This document shows positions 1 to 7,220 of a stretch of DNA of 64,000 bases, piece after piece. The DNA is taken from assembly GCF_008124885.1 (NCBI RefSeq), contig NZ_VNHX01000005.1, forward strand, positions 166,761-230,760. The letters are read 5' to 3'. The position numbers were made by a program, and so were the translations under genes. Numbering within the stretch: the first letter of the stretch is position 1; each line of letters opens with the position of its first letter. The DNA is from Sphingobacterium allocomposti (GTDB lineage Bacteria > Bacteroidota > Bacteroidia > Sphingobacteriales > Sphingobacteriaceae). The notes beneath the pieces are model-generated. The model saw nothing but the letters and a program-made list of their open reading frames with translations, did not search any database and was not told where the DNA came from.

Positions 1-466
1 CATAATGATTAATCCGGTTGCTTACCTCCACCGTAAGCATCTTTTCGAACGCCCGCACTTTAATTTTCAGCGGATATCTCTCCATGGAGTTGTATCCATA
101 TTGAAGTGCATTGCCGACCAAAGGAAAGATCACCAAAGGAGGCACCATTTTGGTGCAGTCAACCGCAGGATCAAATCTGATAAATAAATCCTGCTTTTCA
201 CTGCCCTGATATAGGTCGAGATAGGCAGCAAGCAGATCAAGTTCCTTTCCGATGGAAATGACTGTATGCATATCAAGCGCAAGCATTTCCTTTAGAAAAG
301 CGGTGTATTTCGTCAGGATATCCGGAGAATCACCTCCTTCTAAAACACGTTTTGCTAGATGCGTGTCCATTCGGGCTTCCAGAAAAGAAAGTTCGGCTTC
401 CAGGCCGGCCTTCGCCATATCGACTTCTATTTTGCTACCGAAAATCTTATCTAAAAAGGCAGTCAT
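1..466 (-). CDS. LytS-type sensor histidine kinase, partial (runs off left edge)
   Basis: An open frame on the minus strand starts at 466 and continues past the window edge, giving about 155 residues. It carries the histidine-kinase pattern of the LytS/YehU (His_kinase) family. The segment AELSFLEARMDTH aligns with the usual AQINPHF box and puts the phospho-acceptor histidine at residue 36. Further on, PPLVIFPLVGNALQYG matches the N box of the ATPase domain. The start lies 7 bases after the stop of the DUF502 gene, so the two are probably co-transcribed. No membrane segment precedes the histidine box, so this is a soluble kinase unless the start is wrong. A LytTR response regulator would be expected beyond the edge. 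The family call is strong; signal and partner are unknown. Confidence 0.75.
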   Translation of the reverse strand, partial: MTAFLDKIFGSKIEVDMAKAGLEAELSFLEARMDTHLAKRVLEGGDSPDILTKYTAFLKEMLALDMHTVISIGKELDLLAAYLDLYQGSEKQDLFIRFDPAVDCTKMVPPLVIFPLVGNALQYGYNSMERYPLKIKVRAFEKMLTVEVSNRINHY

Positions 467-473
467 AGCGAGA

Positions 474-1070
474 TTATTCCAGACCTGTAACGCCGCCCGA
501 CACGACCAGCTTCATTGCATCCGTAGCACTCATATTTAGCCGCACCACATTAGCCGCTTTTACAACGACTACCTGTCCGGCAACAGAATACGAATACGGG
601 AAATAGACAATAACCTCATCTGGTAAGCCTATTTTTCCGAGGTCGCGCTGCGTGAGGAATCCTATTTTCTTTAAACCGGTCTCATTTACGACAACAAGCA
701 CCGGCTCGTTGAATTTTTTTGCATCTCCGACAAAAGCCTCCGTAAAATCTTTTATCGAAGAATAGAGCGTGTTAAACAGCGGAATCTTGTTGATAGTACG
801 TTTAAGCCAGGCACGTATCGGCTCGGTGACCAAATTCGTAAAGGTCATGCCCACCAGAATGAGCATAATCAGCACCGTCAGAATACCTATGCCGGGAATA
901 TACAATGGATGACCGTGCTCGTCCTCGAGAAAATGTGTGGTGAGGTTCAACGCACTATCCATCGAGGCTACAGCCCATAAAATCAAAAAAACCGCTCCTG
1001 CAACAGGAACAACAACGAGCGCACCCTTAATTAAATAGTACAACAGTCTCTGCGAAACTTTCTTCAACAT
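474..1070 (-). CDS. DUF502 family membrane protein
   Basis: The 198-residue protein has two hydrophobic segments, about residues 12-33 and 58-80. They are followed by the typical DUF502 core with the IPLFNTLYSSIKDFTEAF motif and a beta-rich C-terminal part. DUF502 proteins are inner-membrane proteins of unknown biochemical function. The gene follows murF-alr by 14 bases on the same strand and precedes the LytS-type kinase by 7 bases, so the three probably form one transcription unit. Length and motif agree well with the family. Confidence 0.88.
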   Translation of the reverse strand: MLKKVSQRLLYYLIKGALVVVPVAGAVFLILWAVASMDSALNLTTHFLEDEHGHPLYIPGIGILTVLIMLILVGMTFTNLVTEPIRAWLKRTINKIPLFNTLYSSIKDFTEAFVGDAKKFNEPVLVVVNETGLKKIGFLTQRDLGKIGLPDEVIVYFPYSYSVAGQVVVVKAANVVRLNMSATDAMKLVVSGGVTGLE

Positions 1071-1084
1071 GCTCTTCTTTAAAT

Positions 1085-3514
1085 TTAATCGTAAAAATAC
1101 ACTCTTTTTACGCGCGATGAAATATTTACCAACAATTCATAGGGAATAGTTCCAATCGTCTCCGCAGCCTTGAGCAGGTCTGGAAAAACAATAACTTCAT
1201 CCTCCTCGTGCGCGAAGATATCGGTGACATCAAGCATACACATATCCATACAGATAGAACCGACAGTCTTGACAGTCTGTCCGTTGATAGACATTTCCCC
1301 GACCCCGTTGCCAAAACGCCGGTCGTACCCGTCGGCGTATCCTATTTTTATCGTCGCTATCCGGCTGTCGCGCTGCAGTACGCCTTTCCGGTCATAGCCG
1401 ACTGTAGCTCCGGCCGGCAGCTCTTTAATTTGGGTAATCGTCGTTTTTAACTGGCCAACGGCCTCCAATGATAACTGGCCGGACATATCTATACCGTATA
1501 GTCCTATTCCTAAGCGAACCATATCCATATAAGCCGACGGCCAGCCGGCAATGCCCGAAGTATTGGCTATATGACGGATAAAATCATACCCCAAACGCTC
1601 TCTAAGGAAAGCGGTACTGTCGACAAACAGCCGGATCTGCTCTTCCGTAAACGCCTTATGTGTCGCGCTGCCAGCGGCCGCTAAGTGAGACAGCACGCTC
1701 CTTACACGCGCCTGCCGCGAATGCTGAAGAACCTCCGACAGCTTCGTCAGCTCTTCCGGCAGAAACCCCAACCGGTGCATTCCCGTATCAATCTTAATAT
1801 GTATCGGAAAATCTTCGATCCCCCTGGCGGTAAGGAAATGCAGCAAAGCGTATAAAACACGAAAGCTGTACACCTCCGGCTCCAGTTGATAGGACACCAG
1901 CGTCTCAAAAGCGCGTTCGTCGGGACTCAGAACCATGATCGGTAGCTCTATACCATGTTGACGAAGCTCTGCTCCTTCGTCAGCAAATGCTACGGTGAGG
2001 TAGTCGACCTTGTTAAACTGAAGCAGGTTGGCTACTTCGTAACTGCCACTTCCATAAGAGAAAGCTTTCACCATGGCCATCATCCTCACATCCGGCGGTA
2101 GCATCGACCGGTAGGTTTGCAGGTTATGCTCCAAAGCCTTCAGATTGATTTCGAGCACAGTCTCGTGCGACTTCGCCGAAAGCAGATTACTTACATCTTC
2201 CAGATGATACGCGCGGCTTCCTTTAATCAGAATGGTCTCATTCCCAAACGACATATCTTTGAGTGCGCCAAGCAGTTGCTCCGTCGTTTCAAAAAGGAGG
2301 ACCTCGCCTTTGATATGCGCTTCCAGAAAGAAAATCCCTTTTCCGACTAGAATGGTCCGGTCGAGCTGTTGAAGCTCCATCAGGCTGGCCAGTTTAGACC
2401 TAAGATGTTCGTTCAGGCCCTCCATATCCGAAAGTATCAACGTTTTCTGTTTGTATTGCCTTTGCTGATATAAAAATTCCAGGGCTATTTGCAACGACGC
2501 CAAGTCGTTAGAGTATGTATCGTCGATGATGGAACTATTATTCTTTCCCTTTTTTAGCTGTAGCCGCATGTCTAATGGCCTGAGCGCGGAAAGTCTGTGG
2601 CCCACCGTCTTCAGCGGGTATCCCAATAGCAAAAGGGTTGTGACGCAGATAAGGGCGTTCTCAAGCGATGCCTTATCCTGAAACGGGACTGTCAGCGTAG
2701 CTACCTCTTCCCCGAACGCGATCTGTATAGCCGTCTTACCATGTCCCTTTTCATAGGTTTGCAAAATATGTACCGAATCGGATTCTTCTTGCCCATAACT
2801 AAATTTGCGCGTCGGGGCCGGCAGAAGTGAGCGTATTCCGTACTGCGATGCAAAAACCACTGTATCACAATTGCTAAATAGGCACAACTTCTCCTTGAGC
2901 TTTACGTCCTTCGAGGCAAAGCCGTTTGCATGCGCGAGCCCAATATTGGTAAAAATCCCGATATCAGGCTTGATCATGTTCTCTAAAACAGACATTTCTC
3001 CGGGCCGGCTGATACCGGCCTCGATGATTGCATAGTCGTATTCCGCAGATAGATTCCATAGCGACAGCGCGACGCCCAGCTGGGAGTTGTAGCTCTTAGG
3101 ACTCTGATATACCTTCTTGTCCGGTTGCAAAAGTTGGGTAAGCCACTCTTTAACAATTGTTTTTCCGTTGCTGCCCGTGATCCCGATAATGGGCTTCGTA
3201 AATTGGAGACGATGAAATCCAGCCAACTCCTGCAACGCAGAAAGGGTATCACGAACGACAATGAAATTAGCATCACCGTAAGACGCGAAATCAATATCTT
3301 TCCTTGACACCACAAAAGAACGAACGCCTTTCCTATAGGCGTCAGCTATAAAAAGATGCCCGTCCCGCACATTTTTTAACGCAAAGAAAAGGCTATTAGC
3401 CCCTTTTCGGATTTTTCGGCTGTCGTATGCCAGCTCGGAAATTTCCTGTTCTTCGTCATAAATCCTGCGGTCGTCGTGTTGTATAATAGAGAGGATGGCT
3501 GCTACTGTATACAT
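1085..3514 (-). CDS. murF/alr: Bifunctional UDP-MurNAc-tripeptide:D-Ala-D-Ala ligase / alanine racemase
   Basis: This is the MurF-Alr fusion common in Bacteroidota. The N-terminal 440 or so residues are a Mur ligase with the ATP loop GITGSNGKT (residues 117-125 counted from the longer start at 3532) and the later DDTYSND motif. The C-terminal 365 residues are a fold-III PLP racemase with the Schiff-base lysine in MVKAFSYG (about residue 489), the catalytic tyrosine region GATVGYDRK, and KIGYADGYDRR. It would make D-Ala and join D-Ala-D-Ala to the UDP-MurNAc-tripeptide in the cytoplasm. An in-frame ATG at 3532 adds six residues, but family members usually begin with MYT, so 3514 is preferred. 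recX is divergent. Confidence 0.95.
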   Translation of the reverse strand: MYTVAAILSIIQHDDRRIYDEEQEISELAYDSRKIRKGANSLFFALKNVRDGHLFIADAYRKGVRSFVVSRKDIDFASYGDANFIVVRDTLSALQELAGFHRLQFTKPIIGITGSNGKTIVKEWLTQLLQPDKKVYQSPKSYNSQLGVALSLWNLSAEYDYAIIEAGISRPGEMSVLENMIKPDIGIFTNIGLAHANGFASKDVKLKEKLCLFSNCDTVVFASQYGIRSLLPAPTRKFSYGQEESDSVHILQTYEKGHGKTAIQIAFGEEVATLTVPFQDKASLENALICVTTLLLLGYPLKTVGHRLSALRPLDMRLQLKKGKNNSSIIDDTYSNDLASLQIALEFLYQQRQYKQKTLILSDMEGLNEHLRSKLASLMELQQLDRTILVGKGIFFLEAHIKGEVLLFETTEQLLGALKDMSFGNETILIKGSRAYHLEDVSNLLSAKSHETVLEINLKALEHNLQTYRSMLPPDVRMMAMVKAFSYGSGSYEVANLLQFNKVDYLTVAFADEGAELRQHGIELPIMVLSPDERAFETLVSYQLEPEVYSFRVLYALLHFLTARGIEDFPIHIKIDTGMHRLGFLPEELTKLSEVLQHSRQARVRSVLSHLAAAGSATHKAFTEEQIRLFVDSTAFLRERLGYDFIRHIANTSGIAGWPSAYMDMVRLGIGLYGIDMSGQLSLEAVGQLKTTITQIKELPAGATVGYDRKGVLQRDSRIATIKIGYADGYDRRFGNGVGEMSINGQTVKTVGSICMDMCMLDVTDIFAHEEDEVIVFPDLLKAAETIGTIPYELLVNISSRVKRVYFYD

Positions 3515-3581
3515 ATAAATTGCTCTAGACAAATTTCATCAATATTTTCAATAACTGTATCATTTTTTGAAGATTTGCAAC

Positions 3582-4061
3582 ATGGAGGAATCAAACGGAC
3601 GCAAGAAAACGCTAACACCTCAACAGGCGAAGCTTAAAGCGGAGAGCTACTGCGCATACCAAGAAAGGGCACAGCAAGAGGTTCGGGACAAACTGTATGA
3701 GTGGGGGCTTCATCATGACGAAGTGGAAAATATCATGACGCAGCTAATCGTAGACAATTATTTAAACGAAGAGCGCTTCGCCAAGGCGTTTGCACTCGGA
3801 AAGTTCCGAATGAAAGGATGGGGAAAAATAAAAATTAAGCAGCATTTAAAAGCAAAACGCGTCTCCCCCCCTTTAATTAAAATCGCGTTGGAAGAGATTG
3901 ATCTGGATGAATACGAAGAAAAACTCAAAGAAATCATAAAAAAGAAGACAAATAAGCGCACAACGAACCTTTCTTTAACAGAAAAAGCCAAATTGATACG
4001 ATATTTACAATCAAAAGGATATGAAAACGAAATAATATTTAATATTATATCAAAGGAATAG
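3582..4061 (+). CDS. recX: RecA regulatory protein RecX
   Basis: The protein of about 159 residues has the three-helix repeat pattern of RecX, with clear matches such as SYCAYQERAQQEVRDKL, DNYLNEERFAKAF and KGWGKIKIKQHLKAK. RecX binds RecA filaments and limits recombinase activity. The frame opens upstream with a TTG at 3567, but the ATG at 3582 is the natural start. It is transcribed away from murF-alr. RecA itself is not in the window. Confidence 0.9.
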   Translation: MEESNGRKKTLTPQQAKLKAESYCAYQERAQQEVRDKLYEWGLHHDEVENIMTQLIVDNYLNEERFAKAFALGKFRMKGWGKIKIKQHLKAKRVSPPLIKIALEEIDLDEYEEKLKEIIKKKTNKRTTNLSLTEKAKLIRYLQSKGYENEIIFNIISKE

Positions 4062-4123
4062 CCTTATTTCAGACACAAAACAAAGACAACATCAATTATT
4101 TTACATTTTTTTCAATAAAAAAG

Positions 4124-4153
4124 TTGGTTTTATGAAAAAATGATCTATTTTAG
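4124..4153 (+). promoter_or_regulatory. Possible Bacteroidota-type promoter for the 4197 gene
   Basis: TTGG at 4124-4127 is followed after 18 bases by TATTTTAG at 4146-4153, which differs from TAnnTTTG at one informative position. The start codon lies 43 bases downstream. The match is moderate. Confidence 0.35.
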
Positions 4154-4196
4154 CATCAATTAATTTACTAAATACAAACTAACTACCAATTTTTTT

Positions 4197-4934
4197 ATGA
4201 GAAAGAACAGTTTATTAAAAAAAATCGCGGGTATCGCAGCGTTATCTACTTGTCTTTTATCCGCTTCGGCGCAGGAATCTGACGCAACATTCTCGTTAAG
4301 CTTGACTTCGGACCAGTTTTTTGGCGTGGCACCGAGCGCCGGAGTGGAATATAAGCTTTCGAATAAGGTGGGTGTGTCGGCCTACGGAATATTCTGGGGT
4401 GCGGGCACGGCAGGCGCCTGGGGAAACTGGACAGAATTCGGCGTCGGTGCAAATTTCTATTTAGCAGAGGGAATCACCTTAAACCCAAACCTCGGTTTTA
4501 CGTTCGGAGACCTGCTTTCTAAAGGTGCTACCTCGGGACAGCTCGGTGGTATTGCGGGCGATGGGATAGTACCTAATCTATTCTTTAACGTAGACAAAAC
4601 ACAATTCGAAAGTGAGGTCTACGTGGGGTACTATCATCCCCTGCGCAACGAAGCTCCGGAGGGCGCCTCGACACTGGCTTACCTGCATTATTGGGCAAAT
4701 GCCGGATATAAAGTAAACCCAATTTTTTCATTTGGGGCACATTTCGAACATCTGAGACGTACCAAAGATGACGTGAACGGCAAATTGGATTACTACCAGT
4801 GGCTTGGCCCCTATATCCAGCTCAGTGTTCCCCGCGTATCCAGCTTCATCAGGCTTTCAGCCGGTCCCGAGCTTAAAAACGGACTTCAATCGAAAGATTC
4901 ATTTTATAAATTATCCACAGGCTTTAGCTTCTAG
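4197..4934 (+). CDS. Outer-membrane beta-barrel-like protein (DUF6733-like)
   Basis: The 245-residue protein starts with a signal peptide (MRKNSLLKKIAGIAALSTCLLSASAQ, cleavage after about residue 25). Beyond it come alternating strands rich in aromatic and glycine residues and a C-terminal phenylalanine (KLSTGFSF), which is typical of a small outer-membrane beta-barrel. It resembles exported Bacteroidota proteins grouped as DUF6733, but I am not certain of that family name. It stands alone between recX and the tRNA pair, and the substrate is unknown. Confidence 0.7.
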   Translation: MRKNSLLKKIAGIAALSTCLLSASAQESDATFSLSLTSDQFFGVAPSAGVEYKLSNKVGVSAYGIFWGAGTAGAWGNWTEFGVGANFYLAEGITLNPNLGFTFGDLLSKGATSGQLGGIAGDGIVPNLFFNVDKTQFESEVYVGYYHPLRNEAPEGASTLAYLHYWANAGYKVNPIFSFGAHFEHLRRTKDDVNGKLDYYQWLGPYIQLSVPRVSSFIRLSAGPELKNGLQSKDSFYKLSTGFSF

Positions 4935-5080
4935 CCAAACACATACCATAACACGCAGGAAAGTAGCCTCTTGCTACTTTCCTGCTTCTTTTAGCGTTAT
5001 CAGAGCAACATCCACCACGCAGCTCCATCGATTCCTCCAGCCCGGTGAATATAACGTATAACCTATATTTTTCCTTTTAT

Positions 5081-5111
5081 TTTGCACTCGCCATCAATTC
5101 TTCTATATTTG
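5081..5111 (+). promoter_or_regulatory. Promoter of the tRNA-Gly/tRNA-Leu unit
   Basis: A perfect Bacteroidota promoter: TTTG at 5081-5084, 19 bases, then TATATTTG at 5104-5111. It ends 11 bases before tRNA-Gly. Confidence 0.75.
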
Positions 5112-5122
5112 CACCACGTCAA

Positions 5123-5195
5123 GCGAAAGTAGCTCAGTTGGTAGAGCACAACCTTGCCAAGGTTGGGGTCGCGAGTTCGAATCTCGTCTTTCGCT
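5123..5195 (+). tRNA. tRNA-Gly (GCC)
   Basis: A 73-base cloverleaf. The acceptor stem GCGAAAG pairs with CTTTCGC, the D arm and T arm (GTTCGAATC) are canonical, and the anticodon loop TTGCCAA gives anticodon GCC. CCA is not encoded. tRNA-Leu follows after five bases. Confidence 0.96.
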
Positions 5196-5200
5196 CAGTT

Positions 5201-5285
5201 GCCTAGGTGGCGGAACTGGTAGACACGCAGGACTTAAAATCCTGTTCCTGTTAAAGGAGTGCGGGTTCGATTCCCGCCCTAGGTA
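5201..5285 (+). tRNA. tRNA-Leu (TAA)
   Basis: An 85-base class II tRNA. The acceptor GCCTAGG pairs with CCTAGGT (first pair G-T), there is a long variable arm, and the anticodon loop CTTAAAA gives anticodon TAA. It is co-transcribed with tRNA-Gly and followed directly by a terminator. Confidence 0.95.
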
Positions 5286-5287
5286 CA

Positions 5288-5333
5288 CAAAGACCGCTTA
5301 TATGTATAAAGACATATAAGCGGTCTTTGTTTT
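5288..5333 (+). terminator. Rho-independent terminator after the tRNA pair
   Basis: An 18-bp perfect stem (5288-5305 with 5312-5329), a 6-base loop and a T run. Confidence 0.9.
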
Positions 5334-5654
5334 AATAAATGGCGTTCGGCAAAAACGAAGCGTCCCTCCGCTACCTGGAAATCAGAAAACAGAATAGGCA
5401 ATTTGCTGCGATAACTTTAGATAATGTATTAGAATATATGATAATGAGTTTATCGTACAGCCTTTCAGGTAACGACGACAGTGTCGAAAAAATAAGTACA
5501 GAATGGATGGCTCCATTCTGTACTAACCTATGAAATTTTGTCATGATGGCCATGACAGAAGCAAAAATAATTGACCGCGAGACACAAAAATATGTTCGGT
5601 CGGGAATTTAACATGTAAAAAACACCAGTGGCAGGAAGTCTTCCACTGTAAATG
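5334..5654. other. Intergenic region with two hairpins, no convincing gene
   Basis: A 64-codon frame at 5339-5533 has no recognisable feature and is not called. The only structure is a pair of adjacent hairpins at 5495-5557, listed separately. Confidence 0.6.
5495..5557. repeat. Two adjacent palindromic hairpins
   Basis: The first hairpin has a perfect 13-bp stem (5495-5507 with 5512-5524) and loop TGGC. The second has a 7-bp stem TGTCATG/CATGACA (5539-5545 with 5551-5557) and loop ATGGC. Neither is followed by a T run, so neither is a standard terminator for the + strand. The first could serve as a weak terminator for the AraC gene ending at 5655. Confidence 0.6.
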
Positions 5655-6515
5655 CTACATAGCGTAAAGCCGGAACATCGTGGGCGTTTTACCGGTGTGC
5701 TTTTTTACAAAATGACGGAAATTGGATTCTTCTGTAAAGCCCATCGTATAAGCTATTTCGGCAATCGACATGTCGGTGTTTCGGATATACCGCAGCGCCT
5801 CCTTTAAAACGATACCACGAATTATTTCTTTTGCTGTCTTCCCTACGCTTCTTTTACATATCAGCGACAGTCTCCTAGGACATATATTCAATTTTCCGGC
5901 GTAATATCCAACGTTTTGTTCCGTCCGGTAACTTTTATAGATAAATGTCGTGAACCTATTTACAATCCCCTGATCAGTAACTTTCTCCAACGGTATTAAA
6001 CGTTGCGGAGCCTGAAACGAGTCTATCGCAAAAATCAGCATCCATTCAACAAAGTTGTGAAGTGCAGCTTCATGAACATCAGCTTCCAGTCTACAATACC
6101 CCATCACCTTTGCTTCCCAACGATTTAAGATAAGCCGGTCTTCTTCGGCTACATCGACCGCACGAAACATTCTTTCGCCATCAAAGAAAATCTCCGAATT
6201 CAAAAGAAGGCAGTCCTTCAGCGACCGCTCGTAAAAACGGCGCGTAAAGGTAATAAGAAAACCGCCGTCGCCCGGATATCGCAGCTTGATATTGCGACCC
6301 GGCCCGATAAACAGCAGCTGATCAGCTTTGACATCATGCCGATCGCCATCTATGAACAGAGAAAAAGGCGCTGCCGGCCTCACGATGGTGAAAAAGTCTG
6401 TTTTTGATAACTGCCCGTGGAGTTCATACAGCCTCCGGCTTTCTAATCTGTCAAATTTAAAGTCGGAATCTTTAACGTCCGCATCAGGATACAGTACTTT
6501 AGCTAACATGACCAT
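5655..6515 (-). CDS. AraC-family transcriptional regulator
   Basis: The 286-residue protein has a cupin-like N-terminal part (about residues 10-160) and a C-terminal AraC double helix-turn-helix of about 100 residues. Marker motifs are NICPRRLSLICKRSVGKTAKEI and SIAEIAYTMGFTEESNFRHFVKKHTGKTP. The start overlaps the end of the upstream receiver gene by 17 bases in another frame, so the two are translationally coupled. A second ATG two codons in is an alternative start. The target genes are not evident. The promoter of this pair may lie in the candidate invertible segment at 6973-7173. Confidence 0.9.
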   Translation of the reverse strand: MVMLAKVLYPDADVKDSDFKFDRLESRRLYELHGQLSKTDFFTIVRPAAPFSLFIDGDRHDVKADQLLFIGPGRNIKLRYPGDGGFLITFTRRFYERSLKDCLLLNSEIFFDGERMFRAVDVAEEDRLILNRWEAKVMGYCRLEADVHEAALHNFVEWMLIFAIDSFQAPQRLIPLEKVTDQGIVNRFTTFIYKSYRTEQNVGYYAGKLNICPRRLSLICKRSVGKTAKEIIRGIVLKEALRYIRNTDMSIAEIAYTMGFTEESNFRHFVKKHTGKTPTMFRLYAM

Positions 6516-6930
6516 CTAAAATTGTTGACAACATTAAAGAAGTTTCCCCTTTAGAAAACACTTCCAAAACACCAGCCTCCCGTAATACGTCAGACCATAT
6601 GTCGAGTTCACTGGCTGTATAGAGATATATTTTCATCTCGGGAAATTTAAAGTGGATAATAGCGGCAGCGGTTAATCCGGTTACACCACCCATCTCCATG
6701 TCCAGGATACAGACATGAACCATTTCATTGTGATTAGACAATTCCCGGAGCAGTTCTTCTCCACTTTCGGCAGCAATAGACAACCGCGCGTCCGGGCGGA
6801 AAGCGATAAGTGAGCGGAGCAACTGCCGCTGAAAGGCGCTGTCATCTGCAATGGCTACACAAACCGGCCCCGTGAACGCGCCGGAACTTCGGAAAACCTC
6901 CCTTTGCGGATTCGTACTCTTTATCTGCAT
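6499..6930 (-). CDS. Single-domain response regulator (CheY-like receiver)
   Basis: The 143-residue protein is one receiver domain with the acidic pocket D29-D30, the phospho-acceptor D77 in CILDMEM, T105 in YTAS and the conserved lysine K127 in FSKGE. There is no output domain. The first 20 residues form a non-conserved tail. It overlaps the AraC gene, which suggests the AraC protein acts as a separate output partner; that is inference. No histidine kinase lies next to it. Confidence 0.88.
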   Translation of the reverse strand: MQIKSTNPQREVFRSSGAFTGPVCVAIADDSAFQRQLLRSLIAFRPDARLSIAAESGEELLRELSNHNEMVHVCILDMEMGGVTGLTAAAIIHFKFPEMKIYLYTASELDIWSDVLREAGVLEVFSKGETSLMLSTILDGHVS

Positions 6931-6972
6931 AGATACGTGACATTGAAAATTTTACTATTGGTCTTTAAAAAG

Positions 6973-6989
6973 TAGTCTAACGCAGACTA
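6973..6989 (+). repeat. Left 17-bp inverted site
   Basis: TAGTCTAACGCAGACTA, with dyad arms TAGTCT and AGACTA around AACGC. The bases outside the 17 bp differ from those at the right copy. Confidence 0.85.
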
Positions 6990-7111
6990 ATATTTTTTTT
7001 TATTAGCTGATTATCAACCCGTCTAAAATCTCCTGAGGAGCCCATCCGACATACAGATGTTTTCGAGGCGCCACACCTTTCCTACCAAAAAAATGGATAT
7101 ATCAACAAAGG

Positions 7112-7142
7112 TTGGATAATTAGAGATATATAACTAACTTTG
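7112..7142 (+). promoter_or_regulatory. Promoter inside the inverted-site segment
   Basis: TTGG at 7112-7115, a 19-base spacer, then TAACTTTG at 7135-7142, a full match to TAnnTTTG. In the orientation given it reads rightward into the recombinase gene at 7221. If the segment were inverted it would read leftward into the receiver/AraC genes. Confidence 0.7.
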
Positions 7143-7156
7143 GTATACTACAAAAG

Positions 7157-7173
7157 TAGTCTGCGTTAGACTA
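7157..7173 (-). repeat. Right 17-bp inverted site
   Basis: The exact reverse complement of the 6973-6989 site, with centre GCGTT. Confidence 0.85.
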
Positions 7174-7220
7174 TTCATTTTATATACTTACTTTAGCCTC
7201 AATCTTCTAAAAGTACACCT

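Larger units (their letters stand above)
6973..7173. other. Candidate invertible promoter segment bounded by 17-bp inverted sites
   Basis: The 17-mer TAGTCTAACGCAGACTA (6973-6989) recurs exactly as its reverse complement at 7157-7173. Each copy is a dyad of 6-bp arms (TAGTCT/AGACTA) around an asymmetric 5-base centre, as in core sites of tyrosine recombinases. The 167 bases between them hold a strong rightward promoter. A tyrosine recombinase gene begins 47 bases beyond the right site and the receiver/AraC pair begins 42 bases beyond the left site. Switching is inferred, not shown. Confidence 0.6.

Noticed and set aside
5339..5533. 64-codon frame downstream of the tRNA-Leu terminator
   Set aside because: It contains no motif and ends in the hairpin at 5495; composition does not support a gene.
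7151..7158. Minus-strand TACTTTTG as a promoter for the receiver/AraC pair
   Set aside because: It matches TAnnTTTG but has no TTTG-like -33 element and overlaps the right inverted site. It remains a possible weak promoter and would soften the switch model.
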